This document shows, in pieces, positions 22,931-36,158 of a DNA stretch of 64,000 nucleotides. Location of the stretch: positions 1,046,267-1,110,266 of the forward strand of contig JXTB01000083.1 in assembly GCA_002914805.1 (NCBI GenBank), read 5' to 3'. This DNA comes from Parasponia andersonii. Taxonomy: Eukaryota; Streptophyta; Magnoliopsida; Rosales; Cannabaceae. Positions within the stretch are counted from its first letter, which is position 1; each line of letters opens with the position of its first letter. The position numbers and the translations under genes were made by a program. Below the pieces are notes generated by a model. The model saw nothing but the letters and a program-made list of their open reading frames with translations, was not told the DNA's origin and made no database searches.

Positions 22931-25758
22931 AACTCATTTGGTGATTCTCATAGATGGTTCTAGTCTTAGTACACTGCTTACTTAAATTTTATTGATTTCT
23001 TTTTTGATCATTTTCTAGTCACTTTTATTTGCCTGGCCTTTTTTTGTATGGGAAAGTTTATTAGTTTTGCTTAGAGATCTACATTTAAACATGCATTAAT
23101 TTTGGTATTGATTATGATACTATATGCTATATGCTATATGCTAGATGTATATGTTGCTTTTAATGAACACACAAAATGTAATTCTTTTTAGTCCATGAAA
23201 TTCAACAAGTTTGACTTTTCTGGGGAATTGCCTATATACTCGTAAATAAAATCTTATCCACAAATCACATAAAGTTTGGATTTGCATCATGTTTTTGTGA
23301 ACAAAAGTTCAAAGCCATAGAAGTTGGAGCGTGTTCTACCTGTTTTCCTTATCCAGTCATGACTCTTGAGAGGGTGACTGACTATTCCCTGGCTTTTCAC
23401 ACACAAAAAGGCCCAACCATTATTGTGTAGCTAATTTAAACTTTTCCCCGTAATGAAAGCCAGTGCAATTTTGTTTTGTTTTCCTCATTTCTCTTTGAAG
23501 ATTATGACATTTTTATGTCCAAAATTGATAGCTGTAATCCTTTTCCTCAATAATATCCAAAATACAAGAAAATAAAATTTCACATTATTAGTATCAAATG
23601 ATTCAAATGTATGACAATTTTCAATATGTTAGTTTTTGTCCAACACGTTATTAAACTATTGTAAATTTTACTAAATAATGTTTTCTTCTTAAAAAGGAAA
23701 AAGAAATAGTAAGTCTATCAAATGGAAAGAAAAGATATTCTATTTTTCTTTTTGCAGCATTTTCACGTTTTAAAATTTATAATTTATAGCCTCGTGGTTT
23801 TTTTTCCCCCCCCTCCAATTACACACCTTTGTTTTATTTTATAGTTGAATCCACGTTTTATTATTATTTTTAAAAATATTTTGATATATTGTGGTGGAAG
23901 CTTCGAATTTGAGACAGATTAGTAAATATTTTCTGACTTTTATTTTTTGTTTGAAAAAATATATTTTGGCAAAGGAAATGCCAAATAGATGGAATTAAGT
24001 AATTAAGTATTATGTAATCTATTAATTACAATGTAATTAAGTATACGTATTTTTCAGGAAAAAAACAAGGCAAATCTCCTATTAGGATAATAATAGAATT
24101 TATTGTTATAATGTATTCAATTAGAGATTGCTCAACTCGATATACTCATTCTTCACTCTTTGGTAAACGTAGTTAAATCAATTGTAAACTTAGCTAAATT
24201 TTGTGCAGTATTATTAGTTATTATTAAAAAAAAAATAAACCAAAAAAACAAAACATAATTATGAAAATGACATTATGGATTGTCAAGAGTAGAAAACAAG
24301 ACATAATTCATTTTTCACTCATAATTATTTTTGCTGAACCAAAATTATAATTATGAATTATCACAAGAAAGTAAGACTAAAACACACGACTCATTTATTT
24401 TCAAAAAAAAAAAAAAGAAAATCTCGACTCATTCGTCTCTAGTAAACAACCTACGAATCGAAATCATAAAAACTAGAAACCACAAACTTTTTTAATTTTT
24501 CTATTAGAAGACAAAATTGAAGGGAGTGGCAAATAGTCGAAGATTCCGGTAAATATTTCGCAAAATTCCATAAAAATATCTTGCATCAAACTACCAGGTG
24601 GTGACTGATGATAATTAATTTATTTCATTTTGTTTTATTGTTTTCTCGGAACTTATTACCAAATATTCGATAATACAACTGGGATAACCAATTTCCAAAT
24701 TTCAATACTAACAGACAGGTGCCTGTTAATGATTTATATAATTTTATTTTTCAATTATTTTTTTGAGTGTTTTTAATAATATATATATATATATGTAACG
24801 GTTATATGCCACAAAAACAAGTGCATGTCAAAAATTAGGGCAAATTCAATCCAATTTTTTTTTTTTTTTTGAATTATAATTTTTTTTTCCCCTAAACGAA
24901 TCAATTGTGGAGGAGTGTATTCGGAGGGGATCTCTGAATTTTGCTGCTCTGTGCTTTCAATGCTTCGAAACGATACCAGAGGAAGTTGGGGAAAATTTGG
25001 TGGGGTCCATTGAAGATTCTCTATTTTAGGGTTCTTTTTCTTTTTAATTTTTTCACTTGTGTATGCATTTTGTATTTGTATATGTATATGTATATTTATA
25101 TATCTATATATCTATATATGTATGTGTGTTACCAAGTGTAGAAATTTTCTTGGCTTTCAAGAAATAGAAAAATTTTGCAACTATTTTCGATTGAGTAGCG
25201 TGCCATTTTGAGAAGCCATTGATTCTGTATAAAATTCAAAAATTTGTTTCTGTGTTTCAGTGAATTTGGGATTAGACTCACTCTCGTCGCTATAAACTAT
25301 ACTGAATTTGGGTCCACTGGCTGGTTTGGAAGATTCTCCCACTGTCAGATTCAATTCCCAGGTGCTTTAAATTTTTTTGAATTTTCTAGTAATTAAATGC
25401 TAATTCCGGTATATGGAGTTTCATGCTTGCATGTTTGATATACCCTTTACGCTCTTTATTCTGTTTCTGAATTGGACTTCTAGTTTATGACTGCATGTGG
25501 TTGTTGATTCAATAACGAGCTTTGATGATATTCTAAAGTATAGTTTTTAAGTTTTAATGCGTTCTGGGCAATTAAATTAATGAAGTTTGAGTTTAGGAAT
25601 GGTTTGGGTTTGTTGGGTTTTTCAATTTGTTGATGCTTGCCTTTTTTGGGTTTTGCAATAACTAGGTTGTTTACCTAGTGATTTCGTGGTGATTACTTTC
25701 CTCTGTGATTGGCAAATGACCCATTCATTATGAGTGGGCTTGGTTGGGATCGTTTTCG
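22931..25758. other. Intergenic region and leader of FAB1
   Basis: Very AT-rich between 23450 and 24900, with poly(A)/(T) runs and a short (TA)n near 24780. The FAB1 leader probably starts after 24895. A donor-like CCCAG|GTGCTT at about 25361 and pyrimidine-AG sites near 25668-25680 suggest one leader intron. If 25715-25732 is exonic it holds a five-codon upstream ORF (ATG ACC...TGA) just before the FAB1 start. Confidence 0.5.
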
Positions 25759-28700
25759 ATGGGCACCCCGGATAAGAAACTGTCTGAGATAGTTGACATG
25801 GTGAGGTCCTGGATCCCTAGGAGGTCCGAGCCCACGAATGTGTCAAGGGACTTTTGGATGCCCGATCAGAGCTGTCGGGTATGTTACGAGTGTGATTCAC
25901 AGTTCACTGTATTCAACCGTAGGCATCACTGTCGACTTTGTGGCCGAGTTTTCTGCGCCAAGTGTACAGCAAACTCTATTCCTGCCCTGTCCAATGAGCC
26001 TAGGAGTCCCAGGACTGGTCGGGAAGATGGTGAGAGAATCAGGGTCTGTAGTTATTGCTACAAGCAATGGGAGCAGGGCATAACAACGGTTGATAATGGG
26101 ACTGGTGCACCCAGCCCTGGCCTTAGTCCATCACCATCTGCAGTGAGCTTGGCCAGCACCAAATCCAGCTACACAGGCCAAAGTAGCAGCAGCACTGTTG
26201 GGTCGACACCTTATTCAACTGGTCCTTACCAGCATGTACCATATGGTTCTAGTCTTAGCCCTCGTCAATCTTCCCAAATGGACTCAGTGACGGGTCAGGA
26301 AGGGAACTCAGCATCTCAGAGGAGCACAAATCTGAACACAGTTATGGAGGATTCATTTCCCAACCAATACAGCTTTTGCAGTAACAGGTAGCTCTTTCCT
26401 CGTATTAGTTGTGCTAAGGGTTCACATATAGATCATGGTTGTGTATGTTTTCTAAAATTTTGACTCGTGAATGGAGTTAGAAATGAGATGATATTGAGGG
26501 AGAGATTGTTTTTATCTGTTAAGACGCTAATTTGATATATTGCCTTTCCTCGTTGTGCTTATGTCCCTGTTAAGATATTTGATTATTTGATGGAAAGTTC
26601 ATCTGTTACATTTGAGTATTTTAGTTTGTACACTCATTTTATCTTCATGTATTCGGATGCTTTTACGTGATAGTCTGCAGTTCATGTCTTGCTTATCCTC
26701 TGATTTCAGGAGTGATGATGAGGTTGATGATTATGGTGCATATCATTCAGAATCAGTAACAAGACATTTCTCTCCCGTTGATGGCTATTATGGTGCTGTT
26801 AGTATTGATGAGATTGACCAGGTTTATGGACCACATGACTTGCATCCAGAAGAAGATAACATTGATGTTAAAAATTTGGGTTACTCACCTTTGCCTGAGA
26901 CTTATGATGCACAAGGTATGGTGGAAACTGAAAGAGTAGGGGAAGAAGCTGATGAACACGAAAATAGTGATGAACATGAAGCTCCTTCATACGATGAGGA
27001 TGGCAGAAATGTTGAGCCTGTAGATTTTGAGAACAGTGGACTGCTCTGGCTCCCTCCTGAGCCAGAGGATGAAGAAGATGAGAGAGAAGCTGTCTTGTTT
27101 GATGATGATGAGGAGGAGAGTGGTGTTACAGGAGAGTGGGGATATTTGCGCTCTTCAAACAGTTTTGGAAGTGGGGAGTATCGAAGTAGGGAGAAGTCGA
27201 GTGAGGAGCACAGAAATGCCATGAAGAATGTGGTGGAGGGACATTTTAGAGCTTTAGTAGCTCAGCTTTTGCAGGTTGAAAACCTGCCTGTAGGTGATGA
27301 TAATGACAAAGAGAGTTGGTTGGACGTAATTACATCTTTGTCATGGGAAGCTGCCACTCTTCTTAAGCCAGATATGAGCAAAGGCGGAGGAATGGATCCC
27401 GGGGGATATGTGAAAGTTAAATGCATTGCTTGTGGAAGTCGCAGTGAGAGGTAATTTTGCTATGCTACATTCCTCTCAACCTTTTTAGAAACTCTCTATT
27501 GGTACACTACACACAGAATGTTTCACATTTTCAGCCTGTGGAACCGATAATCTTGTCTTACATTTGCACTCTTTTAATGATGATATACCCATATCGGAGT
27601 CCACATAACACAGATTTGTGTGACCAATTATGCTGGTAGTGTCGACTGGCTGCTTGCGTTTCTATTTCTATACATTTTTGTAAGTTGTCATGTGTGCATC
27701 TCTACATGTTTATAACACAATCATACTTGAATTGCTGAGACAGTAACATTTATTTGTTCACCGAGGAAACAAGACTGGAGGTGAATTCTTTATATTGGTG
27801 TCGAAGGAAATTGTATTGCCAACTCATAAGATCCCTATAGTAGCAGAAGGCTGAATCACGTTTAAATCACGTTTATCTGTTTTGTTATTCTCTACCTACT
27901 TTTGTTTTGCTGATTTATTTCACTTTTCTAGTACGGTGATTAAAGGAGTTGTTTGTAAGAAAAATGTGGCTCATCGGCGAATGACATCAAGGATAGATAA
28001 ACCGCGTTTTCTTATACTGGGAGGAGCTTTGGAGTATCAGCGTGTTTCTAACCTCTTGTCCAGTTTTGATACTTTGTTGCAGCAGGTTTTAATTGTTTAT
28101 CTTTTTCTTTTCTTTAGTTTTAAGCTAAATGTTAAATATTATAAGGCTTCAACGACGGATATAGTGCTGGAAATATCTTATTATTTGTCACTTTTATTCT
28201 TCAGTAAAGCTTTTCTGAGGTGTCTTGTCCTCATGAGCTTTATAACCTCTTTTTTAAATTCAGGAAATGGACCATTTGAAGATGGCAGTTGCTAAGATTG
28301 ATGCTCATCATCCTGATGTTCTTTTGGTCGAGAAATCAGTTTCTCGGTATGCCCAAGACTATCTTCTTGCAAAAAACATATCACTTGTTCTGAATATCAA
28401 GAAGCCACTTTTAGACCGTATATCCCGTTGCACTGGGGCACAGATTGTTTCTTCCATTGATCATCTCGCATCTCCAAAACTGGGTTATTGTGATATGTTC
28501 CATGTGGAAAAATTTCTTGAAGAGCATGGAAGTGCAGGCCAAGGCGGGAAGAAATTAATAAAGACTCTAATGTTCTTTGAGGGATGCCCTAAACCATTGG
28601 GTTGCACGGTAAGTCCTGCAGTACATTTGGATAACAAACAAAGATATTTAAATTCTTGCTGTTTTAATAAGTAAACTTGCAAGTCCTTGGGATTGACTGG

Positions 28701-29138
28701 ATTTAATAGGCAAACTTCAATTCTGGTTCATAGTTTTCGTGGGCCATCTGTACGAAATTGTCATTTGGTGAGTTTAGAATTTCCATGTAGCAGTGACCAA
28801 GGAAACAAATTGCTTAGGGAAATGAGATTGTTATTGCTGAAGTCAATGGGTTATGCTCTTTTCATATTTTTTGGAGGTACCATGGCGTTTGAGAAAATGA
28901 TTGGCTCGGAGCTCTGTTTTTGTCTAACGGCAGGTCATTTCATTTTTTCCTTACAATTATAGTGAGGCGAAATCTTGTGCTGATAAATTGGCAGCTGTTG
29001 GTGTAATGAATATAAATAGAATGTGGCGGTGTACAGTTTTTGAATCTCTTTCCTTTTTGGTAAATAGAGATTATATAGTTTATACCTTACTATAGATTCA
29101 CTTGATGTTGGATTCTTGTGCTTATTATTTCAGGTAAT

Positions 29139-29172
<34 letters not shown>

Positions 29173-32100
29173 AAAAAAACCAATAAAAACACACACACAA
29201 AAAAAAATAAATAAATAACAAACAAACCCCTCTCTTTCTTTGCTTTTCTTCTTTGATAACTTGATAGAAAGATTTTAAAGGGACTTTTATTTTTTGCCTT
29301 GTTCCAGATTCTGCTGAAAGGTGCTAGTGGGGATGAGTTAAAGAAGGTGAAACATGTTGTTCAATATGGAGTTTTTGCAGCTTATCACTTGGCCCTGGAG
29401 ACGTCATTTTTGGCTGACGAAGGTGCTTCAATTCCAGAATTCCCTCTGAGGTCACCGATAACCGTTGCATTACCTGATAAACCATCAGGTATTGACAGGT
29501 CCATTTCCACCGTTGGTGTCCCAGCAACAGGAAAGCCTTTGGGTCCTGAAGCTGTTAATGAAACTGAGAAATCCAACAACGGCGTCGTTTTAGATAGGGA
29601 TTTATCTACCAACCATAACCCAATTTTTAAATTGGAAGTAGATGAATCACCTTTCCATTTAGCCCCTCGATATTCCCCACACTCTGTAGCATCTACAACA
29701 TCCTTGTCCCCTTTGGGACAGGATAGTTCAGCTTGGTCCCATAATCATCTTTTCCCGATTGATGTCTCTAAGGACGCCAATAGTTTGGATCCTGAATTTC
29801 AAGCTAAAACAACTAATAATAATAAATCCTTGGTGGATTATAGTGTGGTTTCTACTTCTTTTGGTACGTCAGAGACATTTGAAGAAGGTAATGGCACCAG
29901 ACGTGCAGATGGCAACACGTCGGTTGACCGAGGTACACTTAAGATAGCATCTATAAGACAAAGTGGTAATGATCGTGGTGAGGAGGTGGGATCTTCAAAG
30001 GAAGAGTTTCCTCCCTCACCTTCAGACCATCAAAGCATTTTGGTATCCTTATCAACACGTTGTGTTTGGAAGGGAACTGTGTGCGAACGAGCACATCTTT
30101 TTCGAATTAAATACTATGGAAACTGTGATAAACCATTGGGACGTTTTTTACGTGATCACTTGTTTGATCAGGTATTCTTAGCTCTCATAATCATTACCTT
30201 TTTTGTTATTATGTTAAATATATTTCTTTCCTGGCCAGTTGTATGAGAACAAGTTTGAGAGTTCTGACTATGTTATTCTTATTTCTCAGAGTTATCACTG
30301 TCGTTCATGTGGTATGCCATCAGAAGCACATGTTCATTGTTATACTCATAGACAGGGGAGCCTAACAATATCCGTTAAGAAACTCCCAGAGTTTCTCCTA
30401 CCAGGGGAAAAGGAAGGTAAAATCTGGATGTGGCACCGGTGCTTGAGGTGTCCTCGAACCAATGGCTTCCCTCCAGCTACTCGCAGAGTAGTAATGTCTG
30501 ATGCTGCCTGGGGTCTATCTTTTGGAAAATTTTTGGAGCTGAGCTTTTCAAATCATGCAGCAGCCAGCAGGGTTGCCAGCTGTGGGCATTCCCTTCACAG
30601 AGATTGCCTCCGGTTTTATGGGTATGTATATTTGTTAGTAATATTGGTGTCATATGCCAAAAGAAGGGTGTAATTTTTTTGGACTGAGTAGGGTGCTATT
30701 CCATATTCACAAACGTATTTAAGGGAAAAAAAAAATCTGTTTGTTTTTTGCCCGTGCATGATTCCTTGTCAGTTAAGAGAGAGATCTCAGGGCCACCCTC
30801 TCTAAAATTTTCATTCCTCTTGGCTCTGTTTTCTTTTCTTCATTCATTTTGGAAATTTTTTCTATTTTTCTTTTTGTGTCTGCTTTCCAACCAACCTGCT
30901 AAATGAGTACTGAATTAAGCTTCATGGGTATTTAATTACTTAGGTTTGAGATGCAAGTGCACAGTAATTTAGCTCGAACAACGGCTTTCATTGTCTTGTG
31001 ACGTTATTGCTTTTAAATGTACAGTTTTGGGAGAATGGTTGCTTGCTTTCGCTATGCATCAATTGATGTGCACTCTGTTTATCTTCCACCCCCAAAACTT
31101 GAATTTTATTATGATGATCGGGAGTGGATACAAAAAGAAGCAGATGAGGTATAATGATTACATATTACAGCCCCTATTTTTTCAATTACAACCAGCCATT
31201 GATTTTAACCTGTTAAGAGATTTTGTTATCATTGCTTTTGTTTCAACAGGTGCGTAACCAGGTAGGGCTCCTGTTTACTGAAGTGCAGAATGCTCTTTAT
31301 CAGGTTTCACAGAAGATCTCAACCATGGGATTACCAGAAGCTGTTTTGAAAGAATCTAGGCAGCGAATTGCAGAACTGGGTGGAATGCTACAAAAGGAGA
31401 AAGAGGAGTTTCAGGTAAAGAGAAATATGAGCCAAGTGTGTGTGAGGAGGGAAGTCCTTAATTAGATTCGCAATGCATAATGAGTTGACCGCACAAAAAT
31501 CAGGCCTTTAAGGTGTTAGTCAAATCTATGGATGATAAATGAATCATCACGCTAATGGCTTTGGATGACCTTGAAGCATACAGTCATGAGGGAAATAATC
31601 TAGTCAATGAATTCTCCTCCAACTTCCTAACATCTTAGTAATCTTTACCAGCATATTATTTCTGTTATTCTAATTGATACACATTAAAGCATTTCTATCC
31701 TGATATCTGACTTGTCAGATAATTTTTGGGGTTCTCTTATGCCTGGAATTTGTCCTGTTTATTTGCTTTACTTTGTTTCTGCGTTGTCTAAAAACATTTT
31801 TTTGCTAACTGCTGTTGGCTATTTCTTATTGATGACTGGCATTCTGTAGGAATCAGTACAAAAAGCATTATGCAGCGAATTAAAAGTAGGCCAACCTGCA
31901 ATTGATATACTTGAAATCAATAAATTGCGGAGACAGATACTCTTCAGTTCTTATGCTTGGGATCAACGCTTGATACATGCAGCCAGTTTGACTAAAAATA
32001 GTCACCTGGAAAGTTTGAGCAGTTCCGTCCCAAAACTCAAGGAGAAATCTGTCAGTTCCCTGGAGAAGATTAATGAGATGAATGTAACCTCAAAGCCAGT

Positions 32101-34845
32101 TAAAGGCTTTAGTAGTTGTGATTCCTATCTTTCGGAAACAAAGCCTGAAACGAACCTTAATGAGCGAGAGAACTCTGAACAAATTTGCCAAAAGGATAGT
32201 GAAGCTCAGAATGGAAATAAAATTGGCTTGGGCCAAAGTTATAGCAGTGAGGATGAGGCTTGTCTTTCTTCTGGTGCAGACATCAGTGACAAATCTCAAC
32301 CTCTGGAATCTGCGAAGCTAGTTAGGAGGACCCATTCTGATGGAGAGTATCCTGTGGGGGCAGATCTATCAGATACTCTTGATGCTGCATGGACTGGTGA
32401 ATACCCAACTAGTGTAACATCTAAAGATGATGGCTCTTTTTCTTCTGATTCAACTGTGGTAAATTCTACCTTTGACCAGGGTAAGGTTGAGGCAATTCGT
32501 TCCGTTGGCTCTGCTTTGTCTTTTAAGGAGCATGACAATCTGGAAAACTCCACAAGCTTGACAAGCGTGCCTTTTATGAACTTCAGTAGTTCAGTCAACA
32601 AGAATTTATCATTGGGTGCTCAAAAGCTTTGCAGCGGTGAATACAATCCTGTTTACGTTTTACTGTTTCGAGAATTGGAACGGAAAAGTGGTGCAAGGCT
32701 TCTTCTGCCGGTTGGTGATAATGACACTGTTATTCCTGTTTATGATGATGAACCCACTAGTGTTATAGCATATACACTTGTTTCAAAAGAGTATCATTTG
32801 CAGTTGTCTGAATCTGAGAAGCGAAAAGATGCTGTAGATACTTCAGTCTCTTTACCACTTTTTGATTCACTTAATTTTCTGTCACTTAACTCTTTTGATG
32901 AGTCGGTTGCTGATAGCTACAGAAGTTTTGGTTCTAGCGATGAAAGCATCTTATCCATGTCTGCGTTGCGGAGCTTTCAGTCTGTAGATCCTTTTCTATA
33001 TTCAAAGGATTTGCATATTAGAATTTCTTTTACAGATGATGGCCCCCTTGGGAAGGTGAAGTATACAGTGGCTTGTTACTATGCGAAGTCCTTTGAGGCT
33101 CTAAGGAGGATATGTTGTCCTTCTGAATTAGATTTTGTACGATCTCTTAGTCGATGTAAGAAGTGGGGTGCCCAGGGTGGCAAAAGCAATGTTTTCTTTG
33201 CAAAAACCTTGGATGATCGATTTATTATCAAGCAGGTTACAAAGACTGAGCTGGAGTCATTTATCAAGTTTGGACCAGCGTATTTCAAGTATTTGTCCGA
33301 GTCAATTAGTACTGGATGCCCAACTTGTTTGGCCAAGATTCTTGGCATTTATCAGGTATTTTTGGTTTTTATTCTAGCCATTTTAGCAACTAAGCAGTCT
33401 AGGGCTATTCAAAATGGTAAGCAGTCTTGCAACTCTATTCATATCTTGCATTTCATAAGGGCATTTTGACTCATTGCTTCATCCTTTTTTACTTCCGATT
33501 TTGAACCTAAAACTAGGTTTGGTTAGACTATCTATGCATTTTTTCTTTCCATTGTTACCCCTGAAGCTTCTTCAGTATTGTGTTGCACAATCTATTAGAA
33601 ATCTGCAATATTGATCCTTCTTTTGTTGTTCTTGTCCTCAAGGTTTCATCAAAGCACTTTAAAGGAGGGAAAGAGGCTAGGATGGATGTTCTGGTAATGG
33701 AAAATCTTTTATTCAGGCGTCATGTTACAAGGCTATACGACCTTAAAGGATCTTCGCGCTCACGTTATAATCCGGATACAAGTGGGAGCAATAAAGTTCT
33801 GCTGGATCAAAATCTGATTGAAGCAATGCCAACTTCTCCAATTTTTGTGGGGAATAAGGCAAAGCGATTGCTAGAGAGAGCAGTCTGGAACGACACTTCA
33901 TTCCTCGCTGTAAGTTGGATTTGACTGTCTGTTTTATGATGTTTCAAGTGTCACATATGTAGAATGAGAACTTCCCCACATTTAGTTATTTGAACCAGCA
34001 GAATTAACCTGGACATGTCTAGTGGTGGAACTTGCTATGACAATTATCATTCTGTCAAGGGAAAATACTTTCAAATTTGAAGATTATCACCTGTTTATGC
34101 CTCTTAGTACTTGGTTTTCATAAAGACTACCAGTTTCTCGTCCCTGCCCTTTCTTAGTCTCAAAAGGGAAAAAAGTTAAATAAAATATAGAAGAAAGCAT
34201 AGGAGATGATATCACAAAAATGAATCATAGAGTGATATCATAAATTAAATAATATGCTGGGTTCAGCATCTTCTGAAAGCATAACACACACACAAAATCT
34301 AGAACAGTAGCACGACATTTTTATTCAGATATAAGATGGGCATCAGTTGATTCTCTTTGGATATCCACTCCCCAAATTAAACGGAGGATTCTAGTTTGTA
34401 CTCATACTAAAGATCTATATTTTAAAATTTGGTGCCCTTGTTCTTTAGGTGAAAGTGAACTTTTAGATTTTTATCAATCCCTTGCTGTATATTGCCTAAT
34501 GATTTATGTATGTTTTTGCAGTCAATTGGCGTTATGGACTACTCGCTATTAGTCGGTGTGGACGAGGAAAAGCACGAGCTGGTTCTGGGGATTATTGATT
34601 TTATGAGGCAGTACACATGGGACAAGCACCTTGAGACTTGGGTGAAGACCTCAGGCTTCCTTGGAGGACCAAAGAACACGTCTCCAACTGTGATTTCACC
34701 TGAGCAGTACAAGAAACGATTCAGAAAAGCTATGACAACTTATTTTCTCATGATGCCAGATCAGTGGTTCCCCACAACAATTGTTCCAAGTGGGTCCCAG
34801 TCTGATCTCTGTGAACAAAATGCGCATGGCGGGACCTTTGATTGA
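25759..34845 (+). CDS. FAB1: 1-phosphatidylinositol-3-phosphate 5-kinase FAB1 (PIKfyve), 1816 aa
   Basis: The enzyme phosphorylates PtdIns3P to PtdIns(3,5)P2 on endosomes and vacuoles. There are eleven coding exons: 25759-26387, 26710-27450, 27932-28085, 28264-28608, 29308-30171, 30290-30621, 31025-31148, 31250-31414, 31850-33355, 33643-33909, 34522-34845. All are GT-AG and all phases agree. A FYVE zinc finger at about residues 38-105 has CRVCYECDSQF and RRHHCRLCG, the PtdIns3P-binding signature. A TCP1/chaperonin-like domain at about 458-650 includes GVVCKKNVAHRRM, and a Cys-rich FAB1 segment at about 912-1063 includes CRSCGMPSEAHVHC and LRCPRTNGFPPATRRVV. The C-terminal kinase has FIIKQVTKTEL (Lys near 1576), DLKGS, MDYSLLVGVD and GIIDFMRQYTWDK. 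The length fits Arabidopsis FAB1A/B (roughly 1750-1800), the FYVE-bearing type. The start codon is the first ATG in frame (MGTPDKK). Confidence 0.95.
29143..29215. repeat. Poly(C)-poly(A) junction in FAB1 intron 4
   Basis: 20 C (29143-29162) directly followed by 17 A, then CAATAAAAACACACACAC and A-rich sequence. It lies in the intron between coding exons 4 and 5, about 90 bp from the acceptor. Such back-to-back homopolymers are rare and are prone to sequencing and assembly length errors. Confidence 0.9.
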
Positions 34846-34903
34846 GAAAGATGGAATTCTTATGCGCAAGGCGGGACCTTTGATTGAGAAAGGTGGAGTT
34901 CTT
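34820..34903 (+). repeat. 42-bp tandem duplication across the FAB1 stop codon
   Basis: Two adjacent 42-bp units, 34820-34861 and 34862-34903, differ at only a few positions. The FAB1 stop TGA (34843-34845) lies in the first unit, and the same stop context (TTTGATTGAGAAAG) is repeated in frame-compatible distance in the second. The duplication therefore adds only 3' UTR. Confidence 0.9.
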
Positions 34904-36158
34904 TTGCATGTACATGATGTAAGTTGAGAATCATTTCCCTTCAATTTGAATGATGAGCTAAAAAAATCAACCCTCCTTCGTCCGTTTTCTCCTGTCTTTT
35001 CCTTTTTCTGCCCATGTAGTTTTTTTCACGGTGGTCTTTCTTTTTCCTTTTTTTTCACTCTTGGTATACCCATATATTGATTCTTCTTCCCCCTTGTTTT
35101 GGTCATAAGAGGGAAGATACCAAGAAAATTTTCGATAGGGATGTAGTGCTGGATGACATCTTCCCAGAGTAACTGTATAATAATAGAATTTCGTCTACGG
35201 GAAATAGCTATTGTTTTCTTCCTTTCCTCGGTGTATCTTTTCATGGATAAGCTTTTCAGTTACTGTGGCATGTTACTTATTGTGCATATGATGTTGCTCT
35301 CTCCTGCCAATGGTAAAAACAGGTCTAACGGATGGCCTTAACGAATAGTCAATTCTGACAAACCAAGAGTTCGTAAAGAAATTGGCAGTTATGCCGCATG
35401 AATGGGAAGCATATTGGTAATATTTGTTATGTGACTTTATACCTAATAGTTCTCAGAAGATCATGGAGCCATATCTATATAACTACGTGAATACATCTCC
35501 AGTGTCATCTCAAGGACATTGAAAATCATGATGAAGATGTGTCAAGACAAATTTGTCTTTGTTGAAAGCCGGAGTGTCGTTTGTATGAAAAATTGTAATT
35601 GCTAGTTTGTTTTACTTAAAGTTCAGAAGTTGCCATTACCAGGAACTGGGTGCCTTTTCTCCCTTTTCCTATATAAGATAATGATTTTTATCAATGATTT
35701 TTATCCATTAATTAAGTCATTATCATTATTCAAAGTCTTTAGCCTATTGTTTTTAGTCTTAATACTGTGTATTTGCTTCTTCCCCAACGAGCTCCGCCGA
35801 ACCATAATCCAGATTCTATACCAACCAACACACTGAACAAGTAAAAAGATAAAAAATAAAAGGAAAGAAATCTGATGATCCTTAAATTACTAGAAACTTT
35901 CGTATTAGTCTCTAGACGTTAAATTGTCATTTTGGTCCTATTTTATGTTAGTCCTTGCACTAAATTTAAAAAAAATAATAATAATAATAACCATCTTCCC
36001 CTTTACTGTTATTTATTTGGTGGAAGCTCTTAAAAGAAACTAAATGTAACAATATTAATAGTTCAAGGACCAAAATAAAAAAATTTAAACAGTAAGAACG
36101 GAAAGATAATAAGTTTTAAAACATATCCTTTTTAAATAAAAAATGCTAACCAGTGTTG
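34846..36158. other. Intergenic DNA after FAB1
   Basis: FAB1 3' UTR followed by AT-rich DNA. Several short open frames on both strands show no family features. No promoter or RNA gene is recognised. Confidence 0.5.

Noticed and set aside
25838-26083. 81-codon second-frame ORF inside FAB1 exon 1.
   Set aside because: It overlaps the conserved FYVE domain, which is clearly in the other frame.
26902-27222. 106-codon minus-strand frame rich in serine inside FAB1 exon 2.
   Set aside because: It is the antisense of an acidic Asp/Glu-rich part of FAB1, which gives Ser-rich shadows; there is no independent evidence.
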